Assembly (NCBI RefSeq): GCF_900291465.1
Contig: NZ_LT985808.1
Span: 535,703 to 599,702 of the forward strand
Direction of reading: 5' to 3'
Length of the DNA: 64,000 bases
Source of the DNA: Bacteroides sp. Marseille-P3684
GTDB lineage: Bacteria; Bacteroidota; Bacteroidia; Bacteroidales; Bacteroidaceae
Below the pieces are notes generated by a model. That model was not told the origin of the DNA. It saw only the letters and a list, made by a program, of their open reading frames with translations, and did no database searches. The stretch's first letter is position 1. Every line of letters begins with the position of its first letter. A program made the translations under genes and the position numbers. Shown one piece after another: positions 43,908-53,724 of this stretch.

Positions 43908-44489
43908 TCAGCCCCTCCGCAGGAACTCCACCAGACGCTCCACGGCACGTGCACGGTGGCTGATGTGGTTCTTCACGTCGCCCAGTTCGGCAAAGGTGCG
44001 GTCGTAGCCTTCGGGGATGAAGACCGGGTCGTAGCCAAAGCCTCCGTCGCCGTGTGGTTCCGTAGCGATGGTTCCGCGGACGATGCCTTCGAACTCATGC
44101 ACCTCCCCGTCGAGGATGAGGGCGATGACGGTGCGGAAACGGGCACGTCGGTCGGTCACCCCTTCCATGCGGGCAAGGAGCTTCTTCATGTTCGCCACGG
44201 AGTCGTGTCCGGCTCCGCCGGCATAGCGTGCCGAGTAGACGCCCGGTTCGCCGTCGAGTGCGTCCACTTCCAGTCCGGTGTCGTCGGCAAAGCAGTCCAT
44301 GCCGTAGTGTTCGTGGATGTAGCGCGCCTTGATGAGGGCGTTCTCTTCGAGCGTGGTCCCCGTTTCGGGGATGTCGGTGTGGCAACCGATGTCGTTCAGG
44401 CTCATCAGGCTGACCGACGTGCCGAGCATCGCGGACACCTCTTCCAGCTTGTGGGCATTGTTGGTGGCAAATACAAGTTTCTTTTCCAT
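43908..44489 (-). CDS. rdgB: XTP/dITP pyrophosphatase (RdgB/HAM1)
   Basis: 193 residues. Motifs of the Ham1 family: [12 protein letters not shown] at the N-terminus, [12 protein letters not shown], the metal-binding [43 protein letters not shown] and the C-terminal [11 protein letters not shown]. It hydrolyses non-canonical purine triphosphates (ITP, XTP) to the monophosphate, keeping them out of DNA and RNA. It lies between yitT and nadA, all on the minus strand, with a terminator separating it from yitT. Confidence 0.96.
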   Translation of the reverse strand: MEKKLVFATNNAHKLEEVSAMLGTSVSLMSLNDIGCHTDIPETGTTLEENALIKARYIHEHYGMDCFADDTGLEVDALDGEPGVYSARYAGGAGHDSVANMKKLLARMEGVTDRRARFRTVIALILDGEVHEFEGIVRGTIATEPHGDGGFGYDPVFIPEGYDRTFAELGDVKNHISHRARAVERLVEFLRRG

Positions 44490-44510
44490 GATGGGTATGT
44501 CTGGTTGAAC

Positions 44511-44547
44511 AAAAAGCCGCAGACCCCCAAGGCAGGGAGCTGCGGCT
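44511..44547 (-). terminator. Terminator downstream of the YitT gene
   Basis: On the minus strand AGCCGCAG (44547-44540) pairs with CTGCGGCT (44522-44515), followed by TTTTT (44515-44511). Confidence 0.8.
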
Positions 44548-44595
44548 GTCAGAATACAGGTTTAGTATGTACAGTATGAAGTCATTGAAAGCAGG

Positions 44596-45501
44596 TTATT
44601 TCACTTTTATCTTGTCGAAGCCCTCGCCGAACACGCCGATGACGGCACTCTGTGAGATGAAGGCATTCGGGTCTATCGCCTTGACCAGGCGGAAGATGTT
44701 GGTCGACTCGCGTTTCTTCGCCAGTACGACGATGACCTTGACGCCGTTCTTGCTGTACCAGCCGGTGCCGTCGAGCAGCGTCACGCCGCGGTGTGCCTGG
44801 AAGACGATGGCGTCGGATATCTTCTCATACTCCTTGGAGAAGATGAGGAACTGCACGGACTGGCGGGCGTTGTTGACCACGTAGTCGATGCAGAGCCCGA
44901 TGACGACGAGCGTACAGTAGCCGAATGCCATCTTCTCGATGGTGTAGCCGGGAATGAACGAGGAGGAAGAGATGATGCAGATGTCGCAGAGCATCGTCAT
45001 GCGTCCGAAGGTCACGTCACGGTACTTGTTCACAATGGCGGCGATGATATCCGTTCCGCCCGTGCTGCCGTTGTGGGTAAACGCCATGCCCAGTCCGATA
45101 CCGCAGAGGGCGGCGCCGATGATGCACGCCATGAAGGGTTCGTCGCCCACGAGCGAGAGAGCCTGTCCCTGGTCGTCGACAATGATGCGCTGGAAGAACC
45201 ACAGCAGCACGTAGAGCACGGCTATGCCGTAGATGGTCTTCACACAGAACTTCCACCCCAGTATCTTCAGGGCAAAGATGAGCAGGACAATGTTGATGAG
45301 CACGTACGTGTTCTGGATGGGGATGTCCGTCGCATAGTACACGATGGCGGAGATACCCGTCACGCCACCCGTAGTGATCTTGTTGGGGATGAGGAATCCC
45401 GCCCACCCGAAGGAGTAGAGAATCAACCCCAGTGTGATGAACAGATAGTCCTTCATCTCTGTCCACATGTTGGTGATGCGAATTGGTTTGAATTTGTTCA
45501 T
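44596..45501 (-). CDS. YitT family membrane protein (DUF161/DUF2179)
   Basis: 301 residues. Five or six membrane helices come first, with family motifs FGWAGFLIPNKITTGGVTGIS and GIGLGMAFTHNGSTGGTDIIA. A cytoplasmic C-terminal DUF2179 domain follows (AHRGVTLLDGTGWYSKNGVKVIVVLAKKRE). Function unproven; a transport role is often assumed. It is 64 bp downstream of leuS and ends in a clear terminator, so leuS and this gene probably form one transcript. Confidence 0.93.
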   Translation of the reverse strand: MNKFKPIRITNMWTEMKDYLFITLGLILYSFGWAGFLIPNKITTGGVTGISAIVYYATDIPIQNTYVLINIVLLIFALKILGWKFCVKTIYGIAVLYVLLWFFQRIIVDDQGQALSLVGDEPFMACIIGAALCGIGLGMAFTHNGSTGGTDIIAAIVNKYRDVTFGRMTMLCDICIISSSSFIPGYTIEKMAFGYCTLVVIGLCIDYVVNNARQSVQFLIFSKEYEKISDAIVFQAHRGVTLLDGTGWYSKNGVKVIVVLAKKRESTNIFRLVKAIDPNAFISQSAVIGVFGEGFDKIKVK

Positions 45502-45565
45502 ACTATACTTGATGTTTAAAGATTGTAGTTACATAAGACGTCGGGTCTGTTCCCCCTTGTCAGGT

Positions 45566-48403
45566 CTACCCGAGTACCATATTGATGATTTTCTTCGGTA
45601 CGATGATGACCTTCCGGACGGTCTTTCCCTCCAGGTACTTCTGCGAAGCCTCATGCTCGCGCACCGTCTGTTCGATGGTGGCATTGTCGGCATCGGCAGG
45701 GAAGTCGAGCGTGAAGCGTGCCTTGCCGTTGAACGACACGGTGTACCTCACCACATCCTCCTTCAGGTATTCCTCGTTGCAGACGGGCCACTGTGCGTCG
45801 CAGACGCTCGTCGTGTGTCCCAGAGCCTCCCACAGCTCCTCGCAGAGGTGGGGTGCGAAGGGGGCAAGCAGCACCACGAGGTCGGACAGGACAGCCCGCT
45901 TGTTGCACTTCAGCTGGCTCAGCTCGTTGACGCAAATCATGAACGCGCTCACCGAGGTGTTGTAGGAGAAGTTCTCTATGTCGACCGTCACCTTCTTGAT
46001 GAGCTTGTGGATGGACTTCAGTTCGTCGCGCGTCGGTTCGACGTCTGTCGGAAGGAACTCGTCCTTGCGGCTATAGAAGAGCGACCAGAGCTTCTTCAGG
46101 AAGCGGTGTACGCCGTCGATGCCGTTCGTGTCCCAGGGCTTCGACTGCTCCACGGGACCGAGGAACATCTCATACATGCGCAGCGTGTCGGCACCGTATT
46201 TCTCGACAATCATGTCGGGGTTCACTACGTTGTACATCGACTTGCTCATCTTCTCCACTGCCCATCCGCAGACGTACTTGCCATCTTCGAGGATGAACTC
46301 TGCCGTGGCGTATTCCGGACGCCAGGCCTTGAAGGCTTCCAGGTCGAGCACGTCGCCCGAGACGATGTTCACGTCCACGTGGATGGGGGTGACGTCGTAT
46401 TGTTCCTTCAGTCCCAGGGAGACGAAGGTATTGGTATCCTTGATGCGGTAGACGAAGTTGCTCCGTCCCTGAATCATGCCTTGGTTGACGAGTTTCTGGA
46501 ACGGCTCTTCCTTCACGCTCACGCCGAGGTCGAAGAGGAACTTGTTCCAGAAGCGCGAGTAGATGAGGTGCCCCGTGGCGTGCTCCGTTCCGCCCACGTA
46601 GAGGTCTACGTTCTGCCAGTAGGCATCCACCTGACGAGACACCAGTTCGTGGTCGTTGTGCGGGTCCATGTAGCGCAGGTAGTAGGCGGACGAGCCTGCA
46701 AAGCCCGGCATGGTGTTCAGTTCAATGGGGAAGACCGTCACGTTGTCAATGCGGCTGTTCTCGGTGACGCAGCGGTTCACCGTGTCCCAAGCCCAGCGTG
46801 TGGCGTGGCCCAACGGCGGCTCACCCGTCTCCGTGGGGAGGAACTTCGCCACTTCGGGCAGTTCCAGCGGAAGGCAGTCCTCGTCGATCATGTAGGGCAT
46901 CCCGTCCTTGTAGTATACGGGGAAAGGCTCCCCCCAGTAGCGTTGGCGGCTGAAGATGGCGTCGCGCAGACGGTAGTTCACCTTCACACGTCCCAGGTTG
47001 TGCTCCTTCACGTACTCCTTCGTGCGTGCGATGGCTTCCTTCACCGTCAGTCCGTTGAGCACCAGTCCGCATCCTCCCGTAGCTCCCTCGCGCGGCGAGT
47101 TGGTCATGATGCCCTCCTTGGCGTCGAAGCTCTCTTCACTGACGTCGCAGCCTTCAATCAGCGGACGGATTTCCAACCCGAAGTGCTTGGCGAAGGCATA
47201 GTCGCGGCTGTCGTGTGCAGGCACTGCCATGATGGCTCCCGTACCGTATCCGGCAAGTACGTAGTCGCTTATCCACACGGGGATGGCTTCGCCCGTCATC
47301 GGGTTGACGGCATACGAGCCTGAGAACACACCCGTCACGCGGCGGTCGGCGATGCGTTCGCGCTCGGTGCGCTTCTTGGTTGCCTCCAGATAAGCCTCTA
47401 CCTCGGCACGTTGGCTGTCGGTGGTCACCTGCGGCACCAGTTCGCTTTCAGGAGCGAGCACCATGAACGTCACACCGAAGATGGTGTCGGCACGCGTGGT
47501 GAAGATGGTGAATTCCACCTCGCTGTCCTTGATGTGGAAGCGCATCTCCGTACCCTCGGAACGTCCGATCCAGTTGCGTTGCGTCTCCTTGAGCGAGTCG
47601 GTCCAGTCGAGGGTGTCCAGTCCTTCCAGCAGCCGCTGTGCATAGGCTGACACGCGGAGGCACCACTGGCGCATCTTCTTCTGCACCACGGGGTATCCGC
47701 CACGTTCCGACACACCGTCGACCACTTCGTCGTTGGCAAGCACCGTTCCCAGCTGCGGGCACCAGTTGACCATCGTCTCGCCGAGATAGGCGATGCGGTA
47801 GTTCATCAGTGTCTCCTGTTGCTGACGCTCGTCCATGGCTCGCCATTCGTCGGCTGAAAAGCTCAGCTCCTCGCTGCACGCAGCGTTCACGCCTTCGGTT
47901 CCGGCAGTCTCGAACGCCTTCACCAGTTCGCTGACGGGGCAGGCGCGGTTGAGCCGGTTGTCGTAGTAGCTCTCGAACATGCGTTGGAACGCCCATTGCG
48001 TCCAGTGGTAGTACGACGGGTCGCAGGTGCGCACCTCGCGGCTCCAGTCGAAGGAGAAGCCTATTTTGTCAAGCTGCTCGCGGTAACGGTTAATGTTGTT
48101 CACCGTGGTGATGGCGGGGTGCTGTCCCGTCTGTATGGCATATTGCTCGGCAGGCAGTCCGTAGGCATCATAGCCCATGGGGTTGAGCACGTTGAAGCCC
48201 TGCAGGCGTTTGTAGCGTGCGTAGATGTCCGAAGCGATGTAGCCGAGTGGGTGTCCCACATGCAGTCCCGCTCCCGAAGGATAGGGGAACATGTTGAGGA
48301 CGTAGAATTTCTTCTTTGTGGAGTCTTCTGTCACGCGGTAAGTCTGTCGTTCGACCCACCGTTGGTGCCATTTCTTCTCAATCTCTCTGAAATTGTATTC
48401 CAT
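45566..48403 (-). CDS. leuS: Leucyl-tRNA synthetase
   Basis: 945 residues. The class I signature HIGH equivalent is [14 protein letters not shown] near residue 45, and KMSKS is in [14 protein letters not shown] in the last third. An editing (CP1) domain ([21 protein letters not shown] and [18 protein letters not shown]) lies between them. It charges tRNA-Leu and proofreads against norvaline and isoleucine. The length is slightly above E. coli LeuS and typical of Bacteroidetes. A -7 element is present upstream at 48493-48500. Confidence 0.98.
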   Translation of the reverse strand: MEYNFREIEKKWHQRWVERQTYRVTEDSTKKKFYVLNMFPYPSGAGLHVGHPLGYIASDIYARYKRLQGFNVLNPMGYDAYGLPAEQYAIQTGQHPAITTVNNINRYREQLDKIGFSFDWSREVRTCDPSYYHWTQWAFQRMFESYYDNRLNRACPVSELVKAFETAGTEGVNAACSEELSFSADEWRAMDERQQQETLMNYRIAYLGETMVNWCPQLGTVLANDEVVDGVSERGGYPVVQKKMRQWCLRVSAYAQRLLEGLDTLDWTDSLKETQRNWIGRSEGTEMRFHIKDSEVEFTIFTTRADTIFGVTFMVLAPESELVPQVTTDSQRAEVEAYLEATKKRTERERIADRRVTGVFSGSYAVNPMTGEAIPVWISDYVLAGYGTGAIMAVPAHDSRDYAFAKHFGLEIRPLIEGCDVSEESFDAKEGIMTNSPREGATGGCGLVLNGLTVKEAIARTKEYVKEHNLGRVKVNYRLRDAIFSRQRYWGEPFPVYYKDGMPYMIDEDCLPLELPEVAKFLPTETGEPPLGHATRWAWDTVNRCVTENSRIDNVTVFPIELNTMPGFAGSSAYYLRYMDPHNDHELVSRQVDAYWQNVDLYVGGTEHATGHLIYSRFWNKFLFDLGVSVKEEPFQKLVNQGMIQGRSNFVYRIKDTNTFVSLGLKEQYDVTPIHVDVNIVSGDVLDLEAFKAWRPEYATAEFILEDGKYVCGWAVEKMSKSMYNVVNPDMIVEKYGADTLRMYEMFLGPVEQSKPWDTNGIDGVHRFLKKLWSLFYSRKDEFLPTDVEPTRDELKSIHKLIKKVTVDIENFSYNTSVSAFMICVNELSQLKCNKRAVLSDLVVLLAPFAPHLCEELWEALGHTTSVCDAQWPVCNEEYLKEDVVRYTVSFNGKARFTLDFPADADNATIEQTVREHEASQKYLEGKTVRKVIIVPKKIINMVLG

Positions 48404-48492
48404 TGCGATGTATTTGTTTTGGTGTTACGTTCTTGTTCAGCGGAAGCGTTGCCGTCAGCCGACGGTTCTGCCCCTTCTTTACTAATAATGTG

Positions 48493-48500
48493 CAAAGATA
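48493..48500 (-). promoter_or_regulatory. -7 element of leuS
   Basis: Minus strand TATCTTTG, 90 bp before the leuS ATG. No clear -33 box. Confidence 0.5.
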
Positions 48501-48790
48501 GATGTTTCGGGCGAAGAATGAAGTTTCTCTCCCCCGTAAATAATCTAAATGGCTACTTCTGTGGCATTTCTCTCCCTTTTCCTCCCTGTTTGTCCGTTGT
48601 CAGGCGGACGAAAGCGTCCCTACCACCGTGTGGGGCTGTCTGTACGAAAGCAGGGATGTGCCGGAACTTCTGAATGTAAGGATATTTAAAAATCACGTGC
48701 AATTTCCGTGTTCGAAAACGGTCTTTTGAGTTTCTTTGCTTGATGTAGGTCAATAAAACGGGCTTTTTATGTTGAAAAGCATATTTTCGC

Positions 48791-48821
48791 TTGTTGATAA
48801 TTCCAAATGCCTTTATCTTTG
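48791..48821 (+). promoter_or_regulatory. Promoter of the candidate small RNA
   Basis: TTG at 48791-48793, 20 bp, TATCTTTG at 48814-48821. Transcription should begin near 48829. No protein gene follows on this strand before the terminator. Confidence 0.65.
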
Positions 48822-48828
48822 CATCGTG

Positions 48829-49069
48829 ATTAAAGGTCATAAGGATAACAAACGAACAAAAGACGCTCTGCGAAGAGCAAGTTCAATAGGTAGTAAAAGG
48901 TAAAAAGATTTCGATTTTTAATCAAGTGCTTGAATGTTGTGCATAGGGATTTACAACATTTTTAGTTACTTGTCAATTTTCACGTAGTGAAGTAAGAATT
49001 TACTAGAATTTGAGAGATTTGAAATGATTAAGGAGAACTCCCGGGCTTGCGAGAAGTCCGGGAGTTTTT
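48829..49069 (+). ncRNA. Candidate stand-alone small RNA, about 240 nt
   Basis: A consensus promoter and a strong intrinsic terminator enclose about 240 nt of AT-rich sequence without a plausible reading frame. Three hairpins are visible before the terminator: GCTCT-GCGA-AGAGC (48865-48878, a GNRA tetraloop), AATGTTGT/ACAACATT with a 12-nt loop (48933-48960), and TTCAC-GTA-GTGAA (48979-48991). I cannot assign it to a named family; length and isolation would suit a regulatory RNA such as 6S. The best small frame (GTG 48826 to 48903) would begin before the predicted transcription start. Confidence 0.5.
49036..49069 (+). terminator. Intrinsic terminator and target site of the group II intron
   Basis: AACTCCCGG (49036-49044) pairs with CCGGGAGTT (49058-49066), followed by TTT. 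The intron begins at the next base. Confidence 0.8.
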
Positions 49070-49495
49070 GTGTTCGCCCAGCACGAGCATTCTCTAATCG
49101 GTGCAAGTCCGTAACACGCCCGATAGCGGGAAGTGTACAGCCAAGGGCAAGGGTGTCCATTGCGAAGTGGAATCTGAAGGAAGCCGGCGGCAAACATCTG
49201 GCCTGACGAACAGAAACTTGATATAAGGCTGGTGGGCATGGATGAGATTACACAACAAATCAAAGTCCGATAGCTATACGGAAATGCCCTAAGTAAATCA
49301 AGCAGGTATAAGATGGAAAGAGGATGTCCTTAACTGGGGAGGTCTCATGGACGTGCGGAGGATGAATTTCCGAACCACGGAGTAAAGCTTGCCATGAGAA
49401 GTCAGCCGAGGTCATAGTACCCGAGTTTTTTTTTCTACTCAATTCGGGGAAGGACTGAACCATAAGTCAATTGAGCAGTAAATGAAAGTCACTCC

Positions 49496-50902
49496 ATGAA
49501 GGGAAGAATGCAGAAAATACCGATGTCAAGCGATAGCCGCCCTCAAAAGGATAGCACGGAATGCGAAAGCTATGAGGGGGTGCAGACCTTCATGTACATG
49601 ACTGAAAACAACCTCAAGGAAGTGCAATTTGAGCGAGAAAATTTGCTTGAGTTTATCCTCTCGCCGTACAACCTTAACCGTGCATACCTGCCAGTTAAGC
49701 GTAATCAAGTCAGTTGTGGAGTGGACGGATTGTCAACCGAGGAATTGGGAGACTATCTGAAAGAACACAAAGATGAACTCGTGGAATCCTTGAAAACGGG
49801 CAGATACCGCCCGAATCCCGTCCGTAGGGTAGAAATCCCGAAGGATAAGGGCAAGACCCGCCCGCTTGGTATCCCGACGGTGGTGGACAGGGTCATCCAA
49901 CAATCCATCAGCCAAGTACTGAGCCCCATCTATGAACATCAGTTCAGCGACAACAGCTTTGGCTTCCGCCCTCATCGAAGCTGCCACAAGGCCTTGAGGC
50001 GGGCGCAGGAATATATCACCCAAGGTTATAAATACTGCGTGTCGCTAGACCTGGAACGCTTCTTCGACACGGTAAACCACAGTATGCTGATAAGGATATT
50101 GTCCCGCACCATACGTGACGGACGTGTGATATCGCTTATCCATAAGTACCTTACGGCAGGAGTCATGGTTAAACGAGGCTATGAGGAAAGTGTGGAAGGC
50201 GTTCCCCAAGGCGGTCCTTTAAGTCCTTTGTTGGCAAACATCATGCTCAACGAACTCGACAAGGAGCTTGCCTGCAGGGGGCACAAGTTCGTCCGCTATG
50301 CAGACGACTGCATGATACTCTGCCGTAGCAAGCGTGCGGCGGAACGCGTTCGTGAGAGCATCTCCACTTTCATTGAATTACGGCTTCACCTTAAAGTGAA
50401 CCGTGACAAGACAGAAGTGTCATACGTGGGCAGGGTGAAGTATTTAGGTTACTCCTTTTATATGATGAAGGGGAAGTGCCGTCTGCGTCTGCATCCCAAA
50501 TCGGTTGCCAAGATGAAAGGGAAACTGAAAGAACTGACATCAAGAAGCAACGGTTGGGGGTATGCAAGACTGAAAGACAAGTTGAACCAATTCATCAAAG
50601 GCTGGATGAACTACTTTAAATTGGCTGATATGCGGAGCATCCTCCAAATGACAGATGAGTGGCTTCGACACCGAATACGCAGCTATGTCTGGAAGAGTTG
50701 GAAGAAGGTCGGCACAAAGTTCAAGAATCTCATGAAATGTGGTATAGACAAGTGGAGGGCTTGGCAATGGGCTAATACCCGTGGCGGGTATTGGAACACG
50801 GCAGGAAGTCCGATATTATGCCGAGTCATGAATAATGAGCGACTGAGACTTCAAGGCTACCCTTGCCTTGTGGACTTATACATCAAACTGCATCAGCACT
50901 AA
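49496..50902 (+). CDS. Group II intron reverse transcriptase/maturase
   Basis: 468 residues. The reverse transcriptase blocks run from VDGLSTEELGDYLKEH through RPLGIPTVVDRVIQQ, FGFRPHRSCHKALRRAQ, VSLDLERFFDTVNH and GVPQGGPLSPLLANIMLNELD to the catalytic FVRYADDCMI. A thumb/maturase X domain follows (FIKGWMNYFKLADMRSILQMTDEWLRHRIRSYVWKSW). No HNH endonuclease domain follows, in line with class C introns. The protein helps the intron RNA splice and copies it into DNA at new terminators. The frame is intact, so the element may be active. An ATG further in (MYMTENNLKEV) is an alternative start. Confidence 0.95.
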   Translation: MKGRMQKIPMSSDSRPQKDSTECESYEGVQTFMYMTENNLKEVQFERENLLEFILSPYNLNRAYLPVKRNQVSCGVDGLSTEELGDYLKEHKDELVESLKTGRYRPNPVRRVEIPKDKGKTRPLGIPTVVDRVIQQSISQVLSPIYEHQFSDNSFGFRPHRSCHKALRRAQEYITQGYKYCVSLDLERFFDTVNHSMLIRILSRTIRDGRVISLIHKYLTAGVMVKRGYEESVEGVPQGGPLSPLLANIMLNELDKELACRGHKFVRYADDCMILCRSKRAAERVRESISTFIELRLHLKVNRDKTEVSYVGRVKYLGYSFYMMKGKCRLRLHPKSVAKMKGKLKELTSRSNGWGYARLKDKLNQFIKGWMNYFKLADMRSILQMTDEWLRHRIRSYVWKSWKKVGTKFKNLMKCGIDKWRAWQWANTRGGYWNTAGSPILCRVMNNERLRLQGYPCLVDLYIKLHQH

Positions 50903-50903
50903 G

Positions 50904-50939
50904 GAACCGCCGTATGCCGAACGGCACGTACGGTGGTGT
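50904..50939 (+). ncRNA. Group II intron domain V
   Basis: GAACCGCCGTATGCCGAAC leads into GGCACGTACGGTGGTGT, a two-part hairpin with a GAAC terminal loop and a two-base bulge, as in class C domain V. It lies 2 bp after the maturase stop. Confidence 0.85.
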
Positions 50940-51018
50940 GAGAGGTCGGAAAACGAAAGTAGGAAGAAAACTACTTCGTTTTCCTCCTACTCGATTATGT
51001 ACGCTCGGCATGAGTCCA

Positions 51019-51056
51019 CAAAAAAAGCCGCCCGTAGTTTCACAACCGGGGCGGCT
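51019..51056 (-). terminator. Terminator of the pectate lyase/DUF3826 operon
   Basis: Minus strand: GCCGCCCCGG and CGGGCGGC arms (51056-51027) with an 11-nt loop, followed by a run of seven T (51026-51020). Confidence 0.8.
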
Positions 51057-51139
51057 CGATAGTCTAACTAATCAATTATAACATTTAAAGATCTGTGCTT
51101 ATTTCCTATTAGTTGTAGGTTGAATAGCCTGTGTTTGTT

Positions 51140-51817
51140 TTACAGCTTCCCTCCGCGGGCCTTGACGCGCTCATACCATGCTTCGCGCTCCTTGGTCAGG
51201 TCGTAGCCCTGCTTGGAGAGGTAGTTGTTGATGCGGCCCTTGTACTTGCCGAAGGCTGCATGCTTCTTGTTGGAGTTCTCGGCATCCATGGCATACTCGC
51301 GTGCCTCCTTCAGCCAGGCGAGTATCTGTTTCTTCTCGTAGTCCTTCAGTGTCGGTATCATGTCACACTGTGCGTCGTAGGTCACTTTGACCACGCCGTA
51401 AGTCATGCCGTCCTTCACTGCCTCGATTTGTGTGTCGTCGAGGAAGAGCGAGAGTCCGGACTCCAGTTCGAAGTGGTGGCGGAAGAGTTCGCTGTCCTTG
51501 GCATTTTCGGCTGCCTGTACTGCAGCATTCTTGGCATCGCCGGTCAGCTTCTCCTTGGCTTCCTTGACAGCGGCATCCCGTTTCTCGTAGATGTCGTTGA
51601 GCAGGAAGTAGCGGTTGGCAATGATGTTGCGCACGTTGAGTGCCACATCTCCGTCGGTGAGTGCCAGCTTGTCGACAATCTTCTGCGAACGTTCACAGAT
51701 GGTCTTCACGTAAGCCGCGTCACGACCCTCTTCGTTGAGTTCCACTCGCTGTGCCGATGCCGTTGCGGCGATGCACAGCAGAAGAAAAAGCAGTAAGGAG
51801 TGTTTCATCTTTTTCAT
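51140..51817 (-). CDS. DUF3826 family secreted protein
   Basis: 225 residues with a signal peptide (LLLFLLLCIAATASAQ). The mature part is helical and charged, with the DUF3826 pattern KIVDKLALTDGDVALNVRNIIANRYFLLNDI, HHFELESGLSLFLDDTQIEAVKDGMTYGV and TYDAQCDMIPTLKDYEKKQILAWLKEAREYAMDAE. It is common beside pectate lyases in Bacteroides pectin loci, as here, where it starts 11 bp after the lyase stop. Molecular function unknown. Start codons at 51817 and 51808 are both possible. Confidence 0.85.
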   Translation of the reverse strand: MKKMKHSLLLFLLLCIAATASAQRVELNEEGRDAAYVKTICERSQKIVDKLALTDGDVALNVRNIIANRYFLLNDIYEKRDAAVKEAKEKLTGDAKNAAVQAAENAKDSELFRHHFELESGLSLFLDDTQIEAVKDGMTYGVVKVTYDAQCDMIPTLKDYEKKQILAWLKEAREYAMDAENSNKKHAAFGKYKGRINNYLSKQGYDLTKEREAWYERVKARGGKL

Positions 51818-51828
51818 CCGTTGCAAAA

Positions 51829-53571
51829 TTACATCAATTTTCCTTTTTCAGCCAAAGTATCGTAGTTGTTTTTCAAGTCAGTCCAGTCGATTTTGTTCTT
51901 TGTGCTGACGCCGTTGATATATTTTTCGATGTTGGTGTAGCCGTCGCCGGTGCAGTCCTCGTTGGCGTCGCTCGGGTCATTGGGGTTCAGTCCGTTGGCC
52001 TTTTCCCATTCGTCGGGCATGCCGTCGCCGTCGGTGTCAACATACGGGGTACCCTTGTACTCGGGGAATCCGCCCATCTGTGCCGGTGAGGTGATGATAC
52101 CGAGCTTGTAGGAGTCGTTCGCCATACGACGGTATTTGAACAGTCCGTCCTCGTTCTGCGATTTCTCGGCAAGTCCCCATACATCGCCGTAAGGATTCTC
52201 TTTCGGCAGTTTCTCCACGTAGTAGGGTTTGCCGGTACGCACTTCGTCGATGATGCGTTGGTCGATGATGTCGCGGCAGGGGATGTTGGCACCCACGTTG
52301 CGGAGCACATAGTCGTATGCGTCACGGGTGTTGAGGATTGTCAGGTGAGGCATCTCGAAGGGAGCCTGGGCACGCATCAGCTCGGTGTATCCGTCGGTGT
52401 TCTCCTGGTCCTCGATTTGGATGCCGCCGTCCCAGTTGTCGCGGGTCACACGCTCGTTGCCCTCCATGATGTTGCCTTCAGCGAAGACACGTCCGTAGAC
52501 CTTGTGGTCGAGCTTGCTTCGTCCCGACTCCGGTTTGAGGATACGGAAGGCGATGGCGCCCTCTTTCGGGGTTGCAGGACCCGGTTTGTAGTAGTTGTTG
52601 ATGAAGTTGTACATTGCCGTGTAGTCGCCGCCGTCTGAAGAGCGGTGTACCCAGTTGAAGACTACGTTGTTGACGAAGTTGAACACGCCGTTCCATCCCA
52701 CAGACGGGTTACGTCCGGAGTTGCTTGCCCAGAGGTTGCGCATGAAGGCGCAGTTCTCACCGCCGAGGGTGCTTCCGAAGGCATGGTTGTAGGTGTCGAG
52801 TGCCTTGGCGGAGATGGTATTCTGGATGGTGACGTTGACGGTGGGGAGTTTCAGTTCCTTGGTCTCATATTGTCCCTCGCTGGGGTCGTACATGTGACGG
52901 TAGAAGGAGATGTTCTCGTCGAGTCCCCAGGAGCAGGAACAGTGGTCGATCATGATGTTGCCCACGGGATTGCCGCCGAAGGAGTCGTCACGGTGCCACA
53001 CCATGGTCTCACCCCGACGGAAGCGCATGTGTCGGATGACCACGTCGTGTGTGTCTACCCAGAACGATTGTCCTGAAACGACTACGCCGTCACCGGGAGC
53101 AGTCTGTCCGGCAATGGTGATGTAGGGGGCACGCACGATGATGGGAGTCTCCAGCTTGATGATACCTGACACGTTGAACACGATGATGCGTGCACCTCCC
53201 TGGTCGCATGCGTCACGGAGTGAGCCGGGTCCGCTGTCGTTGAGGTTGGTCACAGTGATGACGCGTCCGCCTCGTCCGCCAAAGCTGTACATACCTCCAC
53301 CTTCAGCACCGGGGAATGCCGGAATTTTTGCCTGCGGAAGGTCACAGGGTCTTGAAGCCCAAGGCACATAGGGGCGTCCCTCTTTGGCTTCTTTCATCAC
53401 GATGGGGAGTGCTTTTGCCCAGGCAGAGTCGGCATGTGCGTATGCCTTTGTAATCATCTCTTTGTACTTTGCCTGTGCTTCGGGAGTGATTTGGGGATAT
53501 TGTGCGTATGCTGCATTGGCTGTACCGAGCAAGCCTGCCAGCATGAATCCCCATGCTACTGTTTTTTTCAT
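51829..53571 (-). CDS. Pectate lyase, polysaccharide lyase family 1 type
   Basis: 580 residues from MKKTVAWGFMLAG (an ATG two codons earlier at 53577 is possible), with a signal peptide. The N-terminus of the domain is the typical IPAFPGAEGGGMYSFGGRGGRVITVTNLNDSGPGSLRDA. The parallel beta-helix core includes GDGVVVSGQSFWVDTHDVVIRHMRFRRG and NIMIDHCSCSWGLDENISFY. The C-terminus has a calcium-binding thrombospondin-3-like stretch (DTDGDGMPDEWEKANGLNPND) before a dockerin-like end. It cleaves alpha-1,4-galacturonan by beta-elimination. First gene of a two-gene unit with the DUF3826 protein; probable pectin degradation partner of the SusCD locus (inference). Confidence 0.9.
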   Translation of the reverse strand: MKKTVAWGFMLAGLLGTANAAYAQYPQITPEAQAKYKEMITKAYAHADSAWAKALPIVMKEAKEGRPYVPWASRPCDLPQAKIPAFPGAEGGGMYSFGGRGGRVITVTNLNDSGPGSLRDACDQGGARIIVFNVSGIIKLETPIIVRAPYITIAGQTAPGDGVVVSGQSFWVDTHDVVIRHMRFRRGETMVWHRDDSFGGNPVGNIMIDHCSCSWGLDENISFYRHMYDPSEGQYETKELKLPTVNVTIQNTISAKALDTYNHAFGSTLGGENCAFMRNLWASNSGRNPSVGWNGVFNFVNNVVFNWVHRSSDGGDYTAMYNFINNYYKPGPATPKEGAIAFRILKPESGRSKLDHKVYGRVFAEGNIMEGNERVTRDNWDGGIQIEDQENTDGYTELMRAQAPFEMPHLTILNTRDAYDYVLRNVGANIPCRDIIDQRIIDEVRTGKPYYVEKLPKENPYGDVWGLAEKSQNEDGLFKYRRMANDSYKLGIITSPAQMGGFPEYKGTPYVDTDGDGMPDEWEKANGLNPNDPSDANEDCTGDGYTNIEKYINGVSTKNKIDWTDLKNNYDTLAEKGKLM

Positions 53572-53724
53572 AGTCATTATATTATCTATCCGGTATTGTT
53601 TTTCTTGCTTTGTGTAAATAGACTGCCAGGAGTGCAAAAGGTTATACGGCGGATGGTGTGTATTTTAATTTTTTAATAGAAGGGGAGTGAGTGGGGAGTG
53701 AATCAGTAGGTACGATTTCCCGGC

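Larger units (their letters stand above)
49070..50995 (+). mobile_element. Group IIC intron, apparently complete
   Basis: The 5' end GTGTTCGCCC is placed directly after the T run of a terminator, the typical target of bacterial class C introns. A 430-nt structured 5' part precedes the intron-encoded protein. Domain V (50904-50939) and a domain VI hairpin (GTAGGA-GAAAAC with GTTTTC-TCCTAC, 50959-50990) end near CTACTCGAT (about 50995). The class is inferred from insertion site, domain V and a protein without an endonuclease domain. The exact 3' end is uncertain by one or two bases. Confidence 0.85.

Noticed and set aside
48826-48903. GTG-initiated 25-residue basic peptide (VIKGHKDNKRTKDALRRASS...)
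   Set aside because: The start lies before the predicted transcription start and no ribosome site precedes it.
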